Counted from the first letter of the stretch, positions 1 through 10,900 are shown. The stretch: 64,000 nt of DNA from Begonia masoniana (GCA_022432975.1 CM039509.1:1667982-1731981); one strand, 5' to 3'. Translations and numbers: made by a program. Notes: generated from the letters alone by a model not told the origin.

Positions 1-179
1 CATCATTTTATTTACTTCTCAGACTTATTACCTCATTATGAAAAAAAGTATTATCCATACAAGTGCAATTTAGATTCAAGATCCAAATTTTTTCTGTATC
101 TGGAAAACTTGGTTTGCTAGCTTCCATGATTATGCTTGTACCCTCTTAAATTTTTATACTTTTTTTGTGTTTTCTCCAG

Positions 180-317
180 TTCAGGTTAGCCTATGTGGCT
201 CCGGAGTCTAGAGTAGTTGGTGCAGGAGAGTTAGTGGACCATCCCAAGAAAATTGCTCTGAATTACCTTCGTGGTTTCTTTGTTGTTGACTTATTTGCAG
301 CATTGCCTCTGCCTCAG
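180..317 (+). CDS. Single exon of a CNGC19/20-like cyclic nucleotide-gated channel (partial)
   Basis: A 138-bp open exon (46 codons) is bounded by a good acceptor (TTTCTCCAG before 180) and a donor (CAG|GT at 317/318). It encodes FRLAYVAPESRVVGAGELV followed by DHPKKIALNYLRGFFVVDLF and a LPLPQ end. This matches the conserved transmembrane-core segment of plant cyclic nucleotide-gated channels, closest in my memory to the CNGC19/CNGC20 clade (plasma-membrane Ca2+ channels in immunity). The gene runs in from before the window. I see none of its downstream exons, such as the pore or the cyclic-nucleotide and calmodulin-binding domains; a TC tract, poly-A, LTR-like repeats and an N gap follow. 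Either the next intron is very long and filled with transposons, or the gene is truncated here. The exon identity is firm. Gene integrity is unknown. Confidence 0.85.
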
Positions 318-318
318 G

Positions 319-343
319 TCTCTCTCTCTCTCTCTCTCTCTCT
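319..343. repeat. (TC)n microsatellite
   Basis: About 12 TC units begin immediately after the CNGC exon donor, and a 20-base poly-A run follows at about 385-405. Confidence 0.9.
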
Positions 344-418
344 GCATCAAGTTTATGTTTAATTGGGAATAGTAATTTTAATTGAAAAAAAAAAAAAAAA
401 AAAAATGGTCAAGTAATG

Positions 419-765
419 AGTAGCGACCCGGTTCAGTAATTCGGGGCGTTACAGCAGGAAGCACTAGAGACGTTAAATCTCGATGTAACGTGCATGAAGC
501 ACTAGAGGATTTAACGTCTCGATGTTAAGTGCAGGACGCAACTAGATAGATTAAATTGCGCGATGTTAAAGTGCATGCCGCACTAGAGGATATAAGTTCT
601 CGATGTTAAGTGCAGGGAAGCACTAGAGAGTTAAATGCCCGATGTTAAAGTGCTGACAATAGAGGATTTAACGTCCGATGTTTAAGGGCACGTGGCACTC
701 GAGGGTTGAACGCCCGAGTTAAGTGCGAGTCGCACTAGAGGGTGAACGCCTTGTTGTTAACGTGC
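419..765. repeat. LTR-like sequence with about eight 40-bp tandem units
   Basis: An LTR-edge-like motif (GCGACCC ... GGGGCGTTACA, 420-452) is followed by degenerate units of about 39-42 bp with the core GCACTAGAGGATTTAACG and CGATGTTAAGTGCA. The units differ by substitutions and small indels. The TGTAAC/GTTACA-type edge plus internal 40-mers is what I expect of a plant Ty3/gypsy LTR, but I see no paired LTR, PBS or polypurine tract, so the assignment is inferred. Confidence 0.6.
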
Positions 766-1247
766 ATAAGCAAATGGTGGAAACGTATGTGTTGTGCTGA
801 AGTGTGGTGGCATTGTTGTGTGGTGTGGCATTGTCTGGCGTGGCAAAGAATAGGCATCCTTTCGAGTGGGGCAAAATCTGTGTTGTGTTTCGTGTGTTGT
901 GTGTTTGGTTGTTTTGTTCAGTGGTATGTGTAGCTTGCCATCTATTGGTTGTCTATGTTAATCATACTTGCTAAGCGTAAGCTTACGTGTGGGTGGTTTG
1001 GTCTGTGGTGTAGGGTAACGATGCGGTTACAGGTGAGCTGAGCGAGTGACATGACTTGGGAGCCGTCGGAGAACGGGGCATGCGGTGCGGCAGTGTCGGG
1101 GCACCTCGACCTGGTCTTCGGAGAAGGTGGGTTTTTGTATTTTGGGTAGGATTGTAAATGTCTGCTTGTAAGTTGATGGAAAATGTGTAGTTCTTTTTTG
1201 GGTGGATGGCGAGGTGTATTCGTTGTATTTAGTCATAGTTAGGGTGA
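766..1247. other. GT-rich LTR-like flank, no gene seen
   Basis: This GT-rich, moderately GC stretch continues the repeat-bearing sequence up to the assembly gap. It contains GGTAACGATGCGGTTACAGG (1014-1033), which resembles gypsy LTR ends. The open frames here are short and match nothing I recognise. Confidence 0.4.
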
Positions 1248-1347
1248 NNNNNNNNNNNNNNNNNNNNNNNNNNNNNNNNNNNNNNNNNNNNNNNNNNNNN
1301 NNNNNNNNNNNNNNNNNNNNNNNNNNNNNNNNNNNNNNNNNNNNNNN
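1248..1347. other. Assembly gap (100 N)
   Basis: Exactly 100 N. This is the usual placeholder for a gap of unknown size, so sequence continuity between 1247 and 1348 should not be assumed. Confidence 0.98.
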
Positions 1348-2493
1348 TGTCCAACAGTGGTCATCTACAAAGAAAGAAAAAGAATTAGGAAGTCAGCGAA
1401 AAGTATGAATCAGTCTAATTATGCCTGCTTCATGCTTATAGGATCTTCTGGATTATGCACTTGGGTTTTAACTATTGAAGAAATTTCAACGGCAAAATGG
1501 CTATTATCAGACGATGGCGTCAAAGAAAGAACAGAAACGGAGAAAAACAAAGAAGAGCAAATGGACAGCACCAAGCCGAAATCAAGGGAGTGTTGTACGC
1601 CAGTTATGGACATGAAAAAAATTATGGATGTCCAGCCAAGACGTCCATCAGAGAATTCAATGAAGCAAAACACTCGTCGGCGAGGAATCTTAGGCCAAGC
1701 TGCGGTGAGTGTTTTGGAGCTCCACACAAACAGAGACACCGCCGGGCAAAAAACCGACTGGAAGCTCCGGTTGACGAACACAAACAGATCAAGGACCAAT
1801 CACTCGGGCAGAGTGGGTCGCCGAAGTTCTGGCGTTTACGAAGGCAACTGCCAAGGGGGAAAAGCAAAAGCCGATCGAGGGAGGCCCAGAATGAAGATTG
1901 CCGACTGTGGAACGGAAGGAAACCCAACGGCGATTCTATAGTTGCAGTCGGCGACTTGATTGGGCTGAGCTTTGGGTCCAAAAAGATGGGCTGACAATTT
2001 GATAAACAAAAGTTGGGGCCAGGCTTATGGGAACAGCCCAAATTACATTGGAAAGCTTATTTCTATAAACCTGTTGGTGCTCCCTAGTCAAGAGGCTTGT
2101 GCTGAACATTGATTTAGGTTTAATTTTGTTGGATGAAACCCCTTCTCTCCCTTTTGTTGAACTCCAATTTTGGATTCTATAACATCATGTTCTTCAATTC
2201 CACCTTTTCTACCTTCAATCTCGACCTCTAGAGAGATGACAAATAAGGAACTTTATTTGAGCATTTTCTGTGCACTGTCACTGGCAGAGTCTGATATTGA
2301 CGCCAAGTTGGCTGACTTTCGTAAGAGCATTTTCGTATTGACGTGGAACACTCATTCAGAGTTGGCTTAGTTCTGTTCGTTTCCCCTTTTGTTCTTAGCC
2401 TTCTCAAGTTTGCTAGTAAATCTGTTACAAGCTTTAGTATCTTGTCGTAGTTGGGTATGACCGACTTCATCCTCTTCGGTCTGGAATTGAAGT
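1348..2493 (-). other. Probable decayed interior of a minus-strand Copia element
   Basis: This stretch lies directly downstream, on the minus strand, of the PBS and LTR at 2494-2743, where the interior of that retrotransposon would be. Overlapping open frames occur on both strands (for example 1357-1941 plus and 1622-2041 minus), but none shows a gag, protease, RT or integrase motif I can name. The assignment rests on position alone. Confidence 0.35.
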
Positions 2494-2743
2494 GGCTCTG
2501 ATATCATTGTTGGACAGTAAATGGATTCATTATAATAACACAAATTAAAATGGAAAAAGCAACGTTTCTGGTGAAGCACCATTCTAGAAAACACCACGAG
2601 CAACAAACTCGAAAAGTAGACCACTCTAGAGAGTAAATTTCTAAGACAATATTTAATAATCCTTTAACTCAATGTTCTTCTAGCTATTTATAGAAAACTA
2701 ACCTAATATTAATTCTTAAAATATCTTATTAATATTCCCAACA
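2494..2743 (-). mobile_element. Copia LTR with primer-binding site, minus strand
   Basis: Read on the minus strand, the LTR runs from 2743 (TGTTGGGAATA...) to 2508 (...CTGTCCAACA). A near-match to the initiator-Met tRNA primer site, TGATATCAGAGCC, follows at 2506-2494. A TATA box (CTATAAATAG) lies at 2693-2684, in the right place for the U3/R promoter. The LTR is 236 bp. A PBS right beside it makes this a 5' LTR. The matching 3' LTR is not visible and may be lost in the gap at 1248. Confidence 0.75.
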
Positions 2744-4922
2744 AATACGTCAAAATAATTTGCTCTCCACAATTAGAAGGGGCCCAAAAGCCAAAATCAA
2801 GCCCTCTCACCTCCGACTCAATCAATATTATCTAAATAATTATTACTTTTTTTTTTCATCTATGATTAGTCAAAGAATGATTCACCAAGAACAAGTTAGG
2901 AGAATGACCATCTATGTCTTTCTAACACATCCACTAAAAAGGAAAACCAAAATCAAGTGGTGTTGTAAAATCATAATCATAAACCAACAGTTCCTGAATT
3001 TCTGAGAAATAGAGAAATAAATGTGACGTTTAATTACAAACATAAAGATAAGTTTATACAAATTATAAGCGAAAAATTCATTAAAGATTCATAATTTTGA
3101 AACTTTCCAAGCTAAAGTTTCACAAATGACCGACAAATTTTGAAAAACCGGACTTAATCTCACTATTTAAGTGAACTAATAGACCTAAGCCCTAGTAATT
3201 ATTTTCCCCTCATAGATCTTAAGTTGTATAAAACCAATCTATAAAATTGTTCATTTAGAAAAGCTTTCCAGTGAATTCAGAATTGGGACACGACATCCAA
3301 AATAAAGCCCCATTTGAGGTAATAACAAAATGAAGATAATAACAACTCATAAAAATCAAATTCAACATTCACAAATTGGATTCAACATCTATTTGTCCTC
3401 TTGACTTTGAAAATGAGCTTGTTCTATTTCTTATATTGTAACGTAGTTCCTGAATTGAGTTTCACTCCAATCTTTAATCTAGCTAAGCAATTGAAAGTCT
3501 CGATAGCATATTTGACATATATGCCAAAAAAGTGGTATGCATTACCACTTAAATACAGTCACGACATGATGACCCGACCTACGGAGCTTGACTCGATCAA
3601 GCTTTGGTAAGTAGCGTAGGAATTAATCACAATTCACAATCATATGTCCACATAGTGATTACAAGAAAATATTGTGCGATAAGTAAAACAACAATTCAAT
3701 AAGAATCAAAATGTCTAAATCCAATCCATACATTCTTATACAGACCCAGTTACTTTAGTCATTACTCGGAGTTCAGAGAAACACTCAAAATAATACAAAG
3801 AAAATACAAGGAATAGGGAAGCCTTTAAATAAATACAACTAACTACTCTTATCCTTACCTAGAAAGAGTGTGGATCGTTTGGAGTGAATGATTAACTCAG
3901 TAACAAAGTTATATTAAATGCAATACATGTAAAACTTGTTTTACCTTTCATCTTAAAACATGATTATATATTATAAATAATTTTCAAATATCGTTTCAAG
4001 AAAATCTATTTCCATCATTTTGAGAAAATATGTTTCACGAGCCACTCATCAATGAAAAAATAAAATGTTGTTATATACATAGACAACTAACTTAAAATAA
4101 GTTATTATCATACTTTCAATTTAAAATTACCGCAGTGAAAAAGGAGAGTCACATAAGGATCCCCCGACACACTAAGACAGAAAAATGGCGATTTGAAGAC
4201 CCGACAACACCTTATGAGCTCGAATTTTCTGTCAAAAGTATCTGTAAGTCATTGTTATCGACCTAAAGAACGTCAAATGGGAACTGAAAAAGGGAAATTT
4301 GAGGGGGGCAGAGAAAAAGAGGGAGAGAGAAGATGTACAATATATGAAATAGTCTCCAACACAATGTCCACTCAATATATTACTTCTCTTAACAGTTTTG
4401 AAATGTTTTGAATAAATTCAACTGAAAGTCCACTAAAAAAACATTAATAAACACAAATTAAATACATTACCCTAAAATTGAGCGGAGTTCTAACGACATC
4501 AATCACTCTCCCATTAAGGACTGTACTCGCAAAGTGTTCTTCCTCGATCAATCTAAGAGATTTCACGATAACATAGGCGTGGAGTTGAGTAAGATTGAGA
4601 TTGTCCAACAAAAGGCTCAACAATTCCTAATGTGTGATAAAAGATAAATGTTGATTACTAATCCCTCACATTGGCATGACTAATCTATTATTATGTTGTC
4701 ATTATGCTCATGAAGCTTAATTAATAGAATTGAGGTGGTTTGATTTGTTAGACATCAAAGTGCTCAAACCTTAAGGATTACTCATGCTACCTCTACTGAG
4801 CAAAGATCTTTTTAGAAAGTATGGGAAATATATAATATTCAATTTTGTTGCATCAACCTTTTTTCAATTGTTTTGTGAACTAAACAAACATTTTAATTTG
4901 TTCAAAGTAATATATTGCTTCT
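2744..4922. other. AT-rich intergenic DNA, decayed retrotransposon-like, no gene seen
   Basis: No open frame here resembles a protein I know. Short stretches, such as around 3280-3320 and 4150-4200, look like untranslated parts of plant gypsy elements, but I cannot set boundaries or find terminal repeats. Confidence 0.4.
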
Positions 4923-5195
4923 TGTTAGAATTTGGTGTGACCCGAATTCTAGTTGGGCCGGGTCGGACCCGTATATTAATATTAGGGTTTTACGTTTTCT
5001 CTATATATTGATGCTTGAGTCGCAAAACTCATTGTACCAAATTTAATATTAGTGATTCTCTCCTCTGCCCGTGGTTTTTCTCCTTATAGGGTTTCCACGT
5101 AAAATTCGGTATCCATTATTTTCTCGTTTTTCTTTTTTCTTTTTCGGTTTTCTTGATCGTTCGTTACAGATGGATTAGGGCGTCTAATCCTAACA
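4923..5195 (+). mobile_element. Copia-type solo LTR (273 bp)
   Basis: The element starts TGTTAGAATTTGG and ends CGTCTAATCCTAACA, giving TG...CA ends with a short terminal inversion. A promoter-like CTATATATTG lies around 5001. A T-rich stretch follows GTTTCCACGTAAAATTCGG at 5091-5109, a layout common in U5 of plant Copia LTRs. Flanking 5-mers CTTCT (4918-4922) and CTTAT (5196-5200) are a plausible target duplication with one change. No PBS follows and no internal domain is present, so it is best read as a solo LTR left by LTR-LTR recombination. Confidence 0.72.
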
Positions 5196-6079
5196 CTTAT
5201 AATAAAGATAAATTTTTTTATCATCTTTTATCATAATTTTGCTCCATCTTTATTGACACAACTACTTCTAAATTATGGACTCATCCATAGGAAAATTGTA
5301 GAATAGAAAACAAAATTATTACGATATTTCATTCTTCTAAAATCATTTTTTTTATACTTACTATTCAACTTCCCTACCTGATAATTCTTGAAAAAAGATT
5401 CTTACATGGGTACATTTGATATGAATATTGCTTGAAATCGGTGAATTAATAAATAAAAATCATGTTTTTGCTATGGAATGTTATAAGATACTACAACCTC
5501 GTGTTTTTATAAAAATCTATTTTTATGGCAAACCTTACGATGAATTATATTTTTGTGCAGATTTATCTTGAAAGGAAAATTTGATTATGGGAGAAGAGAG
5601 CTGAAGATTGTTAAAGATTTATCTCAAAGAGTGTATTCAAAAAGTGTTTAAAGAAAATCGATTGTCGTGGCGAGAGAGAATCATCATAAATATTGTTTAA
5701 AATCAATTTTTGTATTCAAAAAAGAAATATTCTAGAGATGTGGTAGAAAAATATCTTTGAAGAGATGAAGAAGAAATAGAAAATAGTTATGATTTTGGAG
5801 AAAAAAAATATGATTTTCAAATTCAAGTGGAAAAAGAGAGGCATTTTGGTGGAAAAAATATCTTTGTTTAAAGGAACTACAGTAGCTTATGGAATAGGAG
5901 GCCAAACAGAAGAGAAATACTAGGTAAAGAGCAAAATAGGAAGGAGAGAAAATAAAAATAGAATGAAAAAAGGAAACTAATTAACATCGTTTCAAAGAGA
6001 AAAAATTATTTATATTTTTCTTATTTTTGAATGACAATTTTTATAATTAATATGATGATATTTTCTTCCTTCATGGGTT
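5196..6079. other. AT-rich intergenic, nothing recognised
   Basis: Purine-rich, low-complexity AT DNA with many stop codons in all frames. I see no gene, RNA or repeat boundary. Confidence 0.5.
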
Positions 6080-6329
6080 AGTTAAAAATCAGAGTGGTCA
6101 GAGAGAGTAAAGCTGCCGGTGAACCGAGAAGGAAGAAGAAGAAGGTGAGAGTGGCGGCAAAGAGAGAGAAAGAGAGTTGATAGTGCAAAATGATTGTTTG
6201 TATGTTTCACTTCAACTCATGTTTTTACATGTATATCGATAATGAAAACAAAGAACTAAGGATTGTAACTAAAATACAAAACAAACTATAACGTAACCAT
6301 GAACAGTAGTAGATACGTTAACATCCCCC

Positions 6330-6588
6330 TCAAGAGCAAGGTCGTAGGACGAAGATCTTGAATGTAAACAAATCAAATTTTGCTGGTGGAAGAGGTTTTG
6401 TGAAGACATCAGCTAGTTGGTTGCTGGATGAGGTAAACTTGACGAGTAAGGATTTGTTGAGTACTTTCTCTCGAACAAAGTGAAAGTCGATCTCAACGTG
6501 TTTGAACTTAGAGTGTAGAGCTGGATTGAAGCAGATACGTTGCACTCAAGTTGTCGCACAGAATAAGAGGTACCGTTGTGGATATGAC
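6330..6588 (-). pseudogene. Copia RNase H C-terminal fragment
   Basis: The minus-strand translation gives LCDNLSA, then NPALHSKFKHVEIDFHFVRE and QLADVFTKPLP, the hallmark end of plant Ty1/Copia polyproteins (the family usually reads KHIEVDYHFVRE and QLADIFTKPL). It stops just before the polypurine tract, as normal. A small disruption lies between the CDNLSA and NPALHSK segments. The reading is lost near 6588, where sequence resembling the tandem repeat unit begins. Only about 80 residues of a roughly 1,300-residue polyprotein remain. Confidence 0.85.
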
Positions 6589-7660
6589 ATGCCAAGGAGG
6601 CCCATCACGAGATCTCAAACTCGGGCCCATAATTTAATTAACTAATTTTCTAATGACTTTGTTCTTCTTGCAGGTATGGATCCCATTGTGGACTTCACAT
6701 GGGAGCCGACTATGGAAGATATGGACAGGCCACTGCATAGCCTCAACTGAAGCATTCAATTGGAGACTTCAAGTGGCCCAATGAGAATTTGTCTTCCCGG
6801 CCCATGAAATATTGTAATTTTGTTTTGAACTTATTTGGCATACTCTAGCCTTTTTGTATGAATTAATTATAATTGCATCATGCATTAGATTGTTGGTTAG
6901 GATTAGATGTATGATGGTGGATGATGGGTTGAAAACTTGGCCACCCAAGTAAAAGAGCCTTTCAACACTTATGAATTTTCTACTCAACAAATTGGACTCA
7001 AAGGAAGCTTGAGCCCAAAGGAGAGCCCAACATTAAGGTATGGATTTTGCAGGTACAAGTGTTAGTGTCAACATTGATCAAAGACTTGGCAAAATTTCAG
7101 CCTTTGATCAAGAGATGGCTCGGTGACATGCCTCGGAGGCTCGTCACAAGATCACAAACTCGGGCACAAAATTTATTCACTCAATGTTCTAATGAATTGT
7201 CTCTTTTTGTAGGTTTTGATCCCATCATGGATTTCACTTGGGAGCCGACTTCGGAGGATGTGGAAAAACCTTGTCACGTCATTCATTGGAGCATTCACTC
7301 GGAGCTTCCTTGCAGCCCTATGGGAATTGGTCTTCCCGAGCCTTAATTTGTATTTTTATTTTTAAAAACTCATTGGCATACATTAGCCTTCTTGTAAGGA
7401 TTTTATAAATCGCATATCATGCATTAGATTGTGTGGTTAGGGTTAGATGAATGTGGTGGATGTTGGGTTGAAGAAATGTTCAACCAAATTTTCAAGCAAA
7501 GAAAAGAGCCTCAACAAAATCAAGCCCAAGAAAAGCCTTAGCCCAAAGAAGAGCCCAAATGTGAATATATGATTTTGCAGGTACATGAGTTAGTGGAGGC
7601 ATGGATTAAAGAGTTGGCAAAATCTCAACCATTGGCTAAGGAGTGACTAGGATTAAAGGA
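6585..7660 (+). repeat. Two tandem 538-bp units inside the composite Copia
   Basis: Blocks recur at constant spacing: GACATGCCAAGGAGGCCCAT at 6585 and GACATGCCTCGGAGGCTCGT at 7124; GATCCCATTGTGGACTTCAC at about 6677 and GATCCCATCATGGATTTCAC at about 7216; TTGGCATACTCTAGCC at about 6835 and TTGGCATACATTAGCC at about 7372. The spacing is 537-539 bp. Each unit holds short open blocks preceded by T-rich tracts ending in CAG or TAG, which look like splice acceptors. The open block at 7047-7346 encodes SRSQTR-type basic residues and a FTWEPTSEDVEKP motif that I cannot place in a known family. Confidence 0.75.
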
Positions 7661-7675
7661 AACTTGCTAATGTGG

Positions 7676-7975
7676 AGGCGCGCAGGCAGCTCATCCTCTC
7701 TGTCAGGCGCGCGCGCGGGCGGGCAGCGCTCCAAAACAGCGCAGCGCTAGCACCCTCCATTCGCTGGGTGAGCCCGCCACGGATCGCGCCTCCTTGCCGC
7801 TGATCGCGCGCCACGTTGGCGCATCTGGTGGCTGCTGATCTGAGCTGGCGCGCGCACAGATTCCACCCAATCTTGGCCGCCGGTTTTTCTTCATCAAAGG
7901 CTCCAATTTCTCCTCCAATTTTTGCCAAACCCCATCCACCTTAGGATTGCCTATTTAAGCATTGAATTGGTGTTT
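7676..7975. repeat. GC-rich direct repeat, copy 1
   Basis: A GCGCGC-rich block (7676-7870) is followed by a CCAATTTTTGCCAAACCCCA stretch and a TATA-like TATTTAAGCATT at about 7953. The same order recurs at 8638-9018. Together with the intervening 660 bp this resembles LTR or leader DNA of a gypsy/Athila-like element, but boundaries are uncertain. The open frames across it are GC-driven and not credible genes. Confidence 0.6.
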
Positions 7976-8637
7976 GTAAACAACTTTTGCCCAAATCAAT
8001 ACACTACTATTTCCCTAATATCCAAGGTTGTTTTCCTTAGGATTTTTCCTTGGTTTTCTTGAACCAAGTGGAGAAGCCCTCCATTGCTAACCTAGCTTGG
8101 GTTGCTAGGATAGCTTTTATTGTTTCCCTCGCCTCTCCATTGGGAGTAGGAGTTGAGGACAAAAATCCCGGCCTACGGTGGTCGTTTTTCCTTGGAAAAA
8201 TCGTTCACTCGAGAGCTTAACCCGTAAGATCGCTCTACGAGTCCGCCAAAAGTATTTCTTTACTTTCTTGCCATCACTTTGCACACAATAATCACCTTTA
8301 TTTTCGGCTCCACCTTCACCCACCTCACATTTTATTTCTTGCATTTTATTTGCTTTTCTTCATCTCCATTATCATCTTCACGGATTCCACACACATTTCA
8401 CGCTTTCATCTACTTTTCTTCCCTTGCATTTTCTTCTATTTTGTTTCCCTAACATTCGGCCCTCACTAGCACACAAATCACTTTCCTCTTAACTTCATTT
8501 CCGCAACCATTCCCTTTATATTCTCCTCGAATTTGCACAACACCAACCACCCGAGCACTTTGCCTAATATTTGTGGGTTACACGGACCCTTTTCTAAGGG
8601 ATCCCGTGTCACTCGGCCTCAATCTTCATCGTCCATC
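7976..8637 (+). other. LTR/leader-like sequence between the GC-rich repeats
   Basis: A C/T-rich stretch includes GGCCTACGGTGGTCGTTTTT (8170-8189) and GATCCCGTGTCACTCGG. It has the look of an untranslated leader of a plant gypsy-type element. No coding motif is seen. Confidence 0.4.
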
Positions 8638-9018
8638 TGGCGCGCCCGCAGGGCAGGCAAGCTGGTGCGGGCAGCTGCGAAGGTGCGGGCAGCAGCAAAG
8701 TCGCGGGGGAGATCAGCACTGTTGAACGCGCGCACCTAGGCAGCAGCGAGGACCGTTGATGGCGCGCGCTGGAGCAGCATCTAGATTGCTGGCGTGGCGC
8801 GCACCCAGATCACCATCTACGCCACTGATGAGGCGCGCTAATGCTGCTTCTGGTTCGTCGGATGGCGAGCGCGCGGCAGTACCCGATTAGCTGATGAGCG
8901 CGCCCACGGCTTGTCATCCTAGCCACCCGAGCTCCTTCATCCAATGGCTGCCATTCCTTCTTCAAATTTGCCAAACCCTAATCATCCACCCTAGGTTGTC
9001 TATTTAAGCATTACATTG
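8638..9018. repeat. GC-rich direct repeat, copy 2 (truncated)
   Basis: This repeats the layout of 7676-7975: a GCGCGC-rich block, then AAATTTGCCAAACCCTAATC and TATTTAAGCATT. Homology to copy 1 stops at about 9015, exactly where Copia gag sequence resumes, so this is the junction of the foreign core with its host element. Confidence 0.6.
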
Positions 9019-9429
9019 GCTCTGGAGATCGGTGATCCTTGCTAGCGATGGCGATGCAAAGATACGGACCAGAGCACCCCACACCTCACTGGCTGTTGTG
9101 AAGAATACAATTTGGGGCAGCAAGTCTTCCGACAGAGATGAAAAAATCCAACTCATGATTAGCCGATTATACTGCATCCAAACAGTGTATTCTGGGTTAA
9201 TTTGAGACGAGAGCGAGTCGAGAAATTGCGGTGGAGGTGGGAGGGAGCCGTCCATAAGATGATCGATGTCATTTGCTATAACGACATTGAGGAGTTGTGC
9301 CTTCCAGATGAGATAGTTAGTACTGGTGAGCTTGATGGTTAATGTTTGGTTTACAGAGGGGAAGATGGGAAGATGGGAAGAAGAGAGAGTTGAAGTGGAA
9401 GAGGGAATCATGAAGCTGGAGGATACCAT
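9010..9429 (-). pseudogene. Copia gag N-terminal fragment
   Basis: From the Met at 9429 the minus strand reads about 140 codons containing KLTSTNYLIWKAQLL, NPEYTVWMQYNRLIMSWIFS and SEVWGALVRIFAS. This is the standard N-terminal half of plant Ty1/Copia Gag (UBN2/retrotran_gag family). The reading ends at ARITDLQSQ, where the family would continue toward a zinc knuckle. Here it meets the GC-rich repeat instead. Its position just after the PBS fits the start of the element's coding region. Confidence 0.85.
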
Positions 9430-9704
9430 CCTTTTTCTGCTATGATACCAAGTTAAAAATAAGAGTGGTCGGAGAGAGTAAATCTGCCGGTGAACCGAGA
9501 AGGAAGAAAAAGAAGGTGAGAGTGGCAGCAAAGAGAGAGATAGAGAGAAATAGTTGACGGTGCAAAATTATTGTCTATATGTTTCACTTCAATTGATGTT
9601 TTTACATGTATTTCGATAATAAAAACAGAGAACTAAGAATTGTAACAAAATACAAAACAAACTATAATGTAACCATGAACAGTAGCAGATACGTTAACAG
9701 GGTT

Positions 9705-10478
9705 AAGCTTTTGAGTGGTTTAGAATATAGAGTAACCAACTACGTGAATTTACATACTTTTGCTAAATTTTGTTGTTTGAATAAGTAAGATAATTCAATA
9801 TGTTTTTTATTGATCATTTTATTAACAGTGCAAAAGACATGAATAAATAATTGGATTCTTAACGGTAAATAGGAATTATGATCAATATTGAATTGTGAGA
9901 AAATATTAACTTCATATATGTGATGTTGTTAATTTCAAATATTTACACATTGTTTTATTTTAACCACATGATGAATTAGAATTGTATTTTAACTAAATTC
10001 TATATGACATTTGTCTGTTATGAATATGAAAAAAATTATTTGTTGAATTAGTTAAGCAACTCCGGCAAACTTTGAATGAAAAAGAAGATTTCAAGTTTTC
10101 TAACCTTTTTTGCTGCAGCATCTTCACAATATTTATATCATATCTCTTATAGTAAGGGAAAATCAAATCTAAGTCATGTTTCTATCATTTGACCTTTTCT
10201 TATATGATTTGTTTGCACTATATTTTAATTATTTAATTACACTCAATTTACTTTATCCAATCAATTTTCATATTTAATTAATTTTATTTTACTTGGATTT
10301 AAATTCTGATAATTTTGTCATCGTGGGATCAATACTCTACATTCACGTATTACTTGACTGTAATATGTACACTTGCGTAGTCTGTAGTTTTTGCACAATA
10401 AATTTTTTGCACCATTGCCAGGAATAGTTTTATCAATTTTTATCTTTGTGAAACATTTAAAAAAATTGATATTCTCTT
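9705..10478. other. AT-rich DNA, nothing recognised
   Basis: Over 70% A+T by eye, with no open frame of interest and no terminal repeats seen. Confidence 0.5.
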
Positions 10479-10900
10479 TTGTTTGCTTTTCAATTATCTG
10501 AAGGTGAAACAATAGTATCGTACAATAATTATCAATTATCATTTAAGAGAGAAAATTCAAATCATAATATCTTCGAAGTTCATGAGCTAGACGTGATGAG
10601 AACATTAACGAATCAAAATTTATCTTTCGCTTGTGCAATAAAATTGATGAGTATGGCGTTGGCAAATAAAGCAATGTCATACTCATGTACATATTGTGGG
10701 AAAACATATACTTATAACCGTTGTCCATCAAATCCAAAATAATTTTATTACGAGGGTTTTCATCTAAACTATGATTCATATTCTATATCATACAATCAAC
10801 GATGAAAGCAACATTATGATTTTCTTAGGAATTTTCACACGCATCATGAATATCCATCAATTTACGGAATGAATCCTTATATTTAATTGAATTTTCTCGA
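10479..10900 (+). pseudogene. Gypsy/Athila-like gag zinc-knuckle relic
   Basis: The open block to 10742 ends in SCTYCGKTYTYNRCPSNPK, and after a stop the same frame continues FYYEGFHLNYDSYSISYNQ. Athila-type Gag proteins carry a CxxCGxxHxxxxCPSNP knuckle followed by a tyrosine-rich NPYSxTYNPGW-like segment, so the match is characteristic. The histidine ligand of the knuckle is replaced by tyrosine and several stop codons interrupt the frame. I see no LTR that can be paired with it. Confidence 0.65.

Larger units (their letters stand above)
6080..9699 (-). mobile_element. Composite Copia retrotransposon with replaced interior
   Basis: Two direct LTRs (6080-6323 and 9451-9699, roughly 92% identical by eye) are flanked by a perfect 5-bp duplication GGGTT (6075-6079 and 9700-9704), so this is one insertion. 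On the minus strand the order is 5' LTR, a PBS close to the Met tRNA site (TGGTATCATAGC, 9450-9439), a Copia gag N-terminus, then about 2.4 kb of unrelated sequence, then the extreme C-terminus of Copia RNase H, a polypurine tract (GAGGGGGA, about 6331-6324) and the 3' LTR. Protease, integrase and nearly all of RT/RNase H are absent. The foreign core contains two 538-bp tandem units and two GC-rich direct repeats with gypsy/Athila-like character. The element cannot code for its own movement. Confidence 0.85.

Noticed and set aside
1357..2041. Overlapping open frames of 126-194 codons on both strands
   Set aside because: No recognised domain on either strand, and they sit inside the presumed decayed Copia interior.
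7653..7939. Two overlapping minus open frames of 78-91 codons
   Set aside because: They arise from the GCGCGC-rich repeat with Ala/Arg-rich composition, with no homology.
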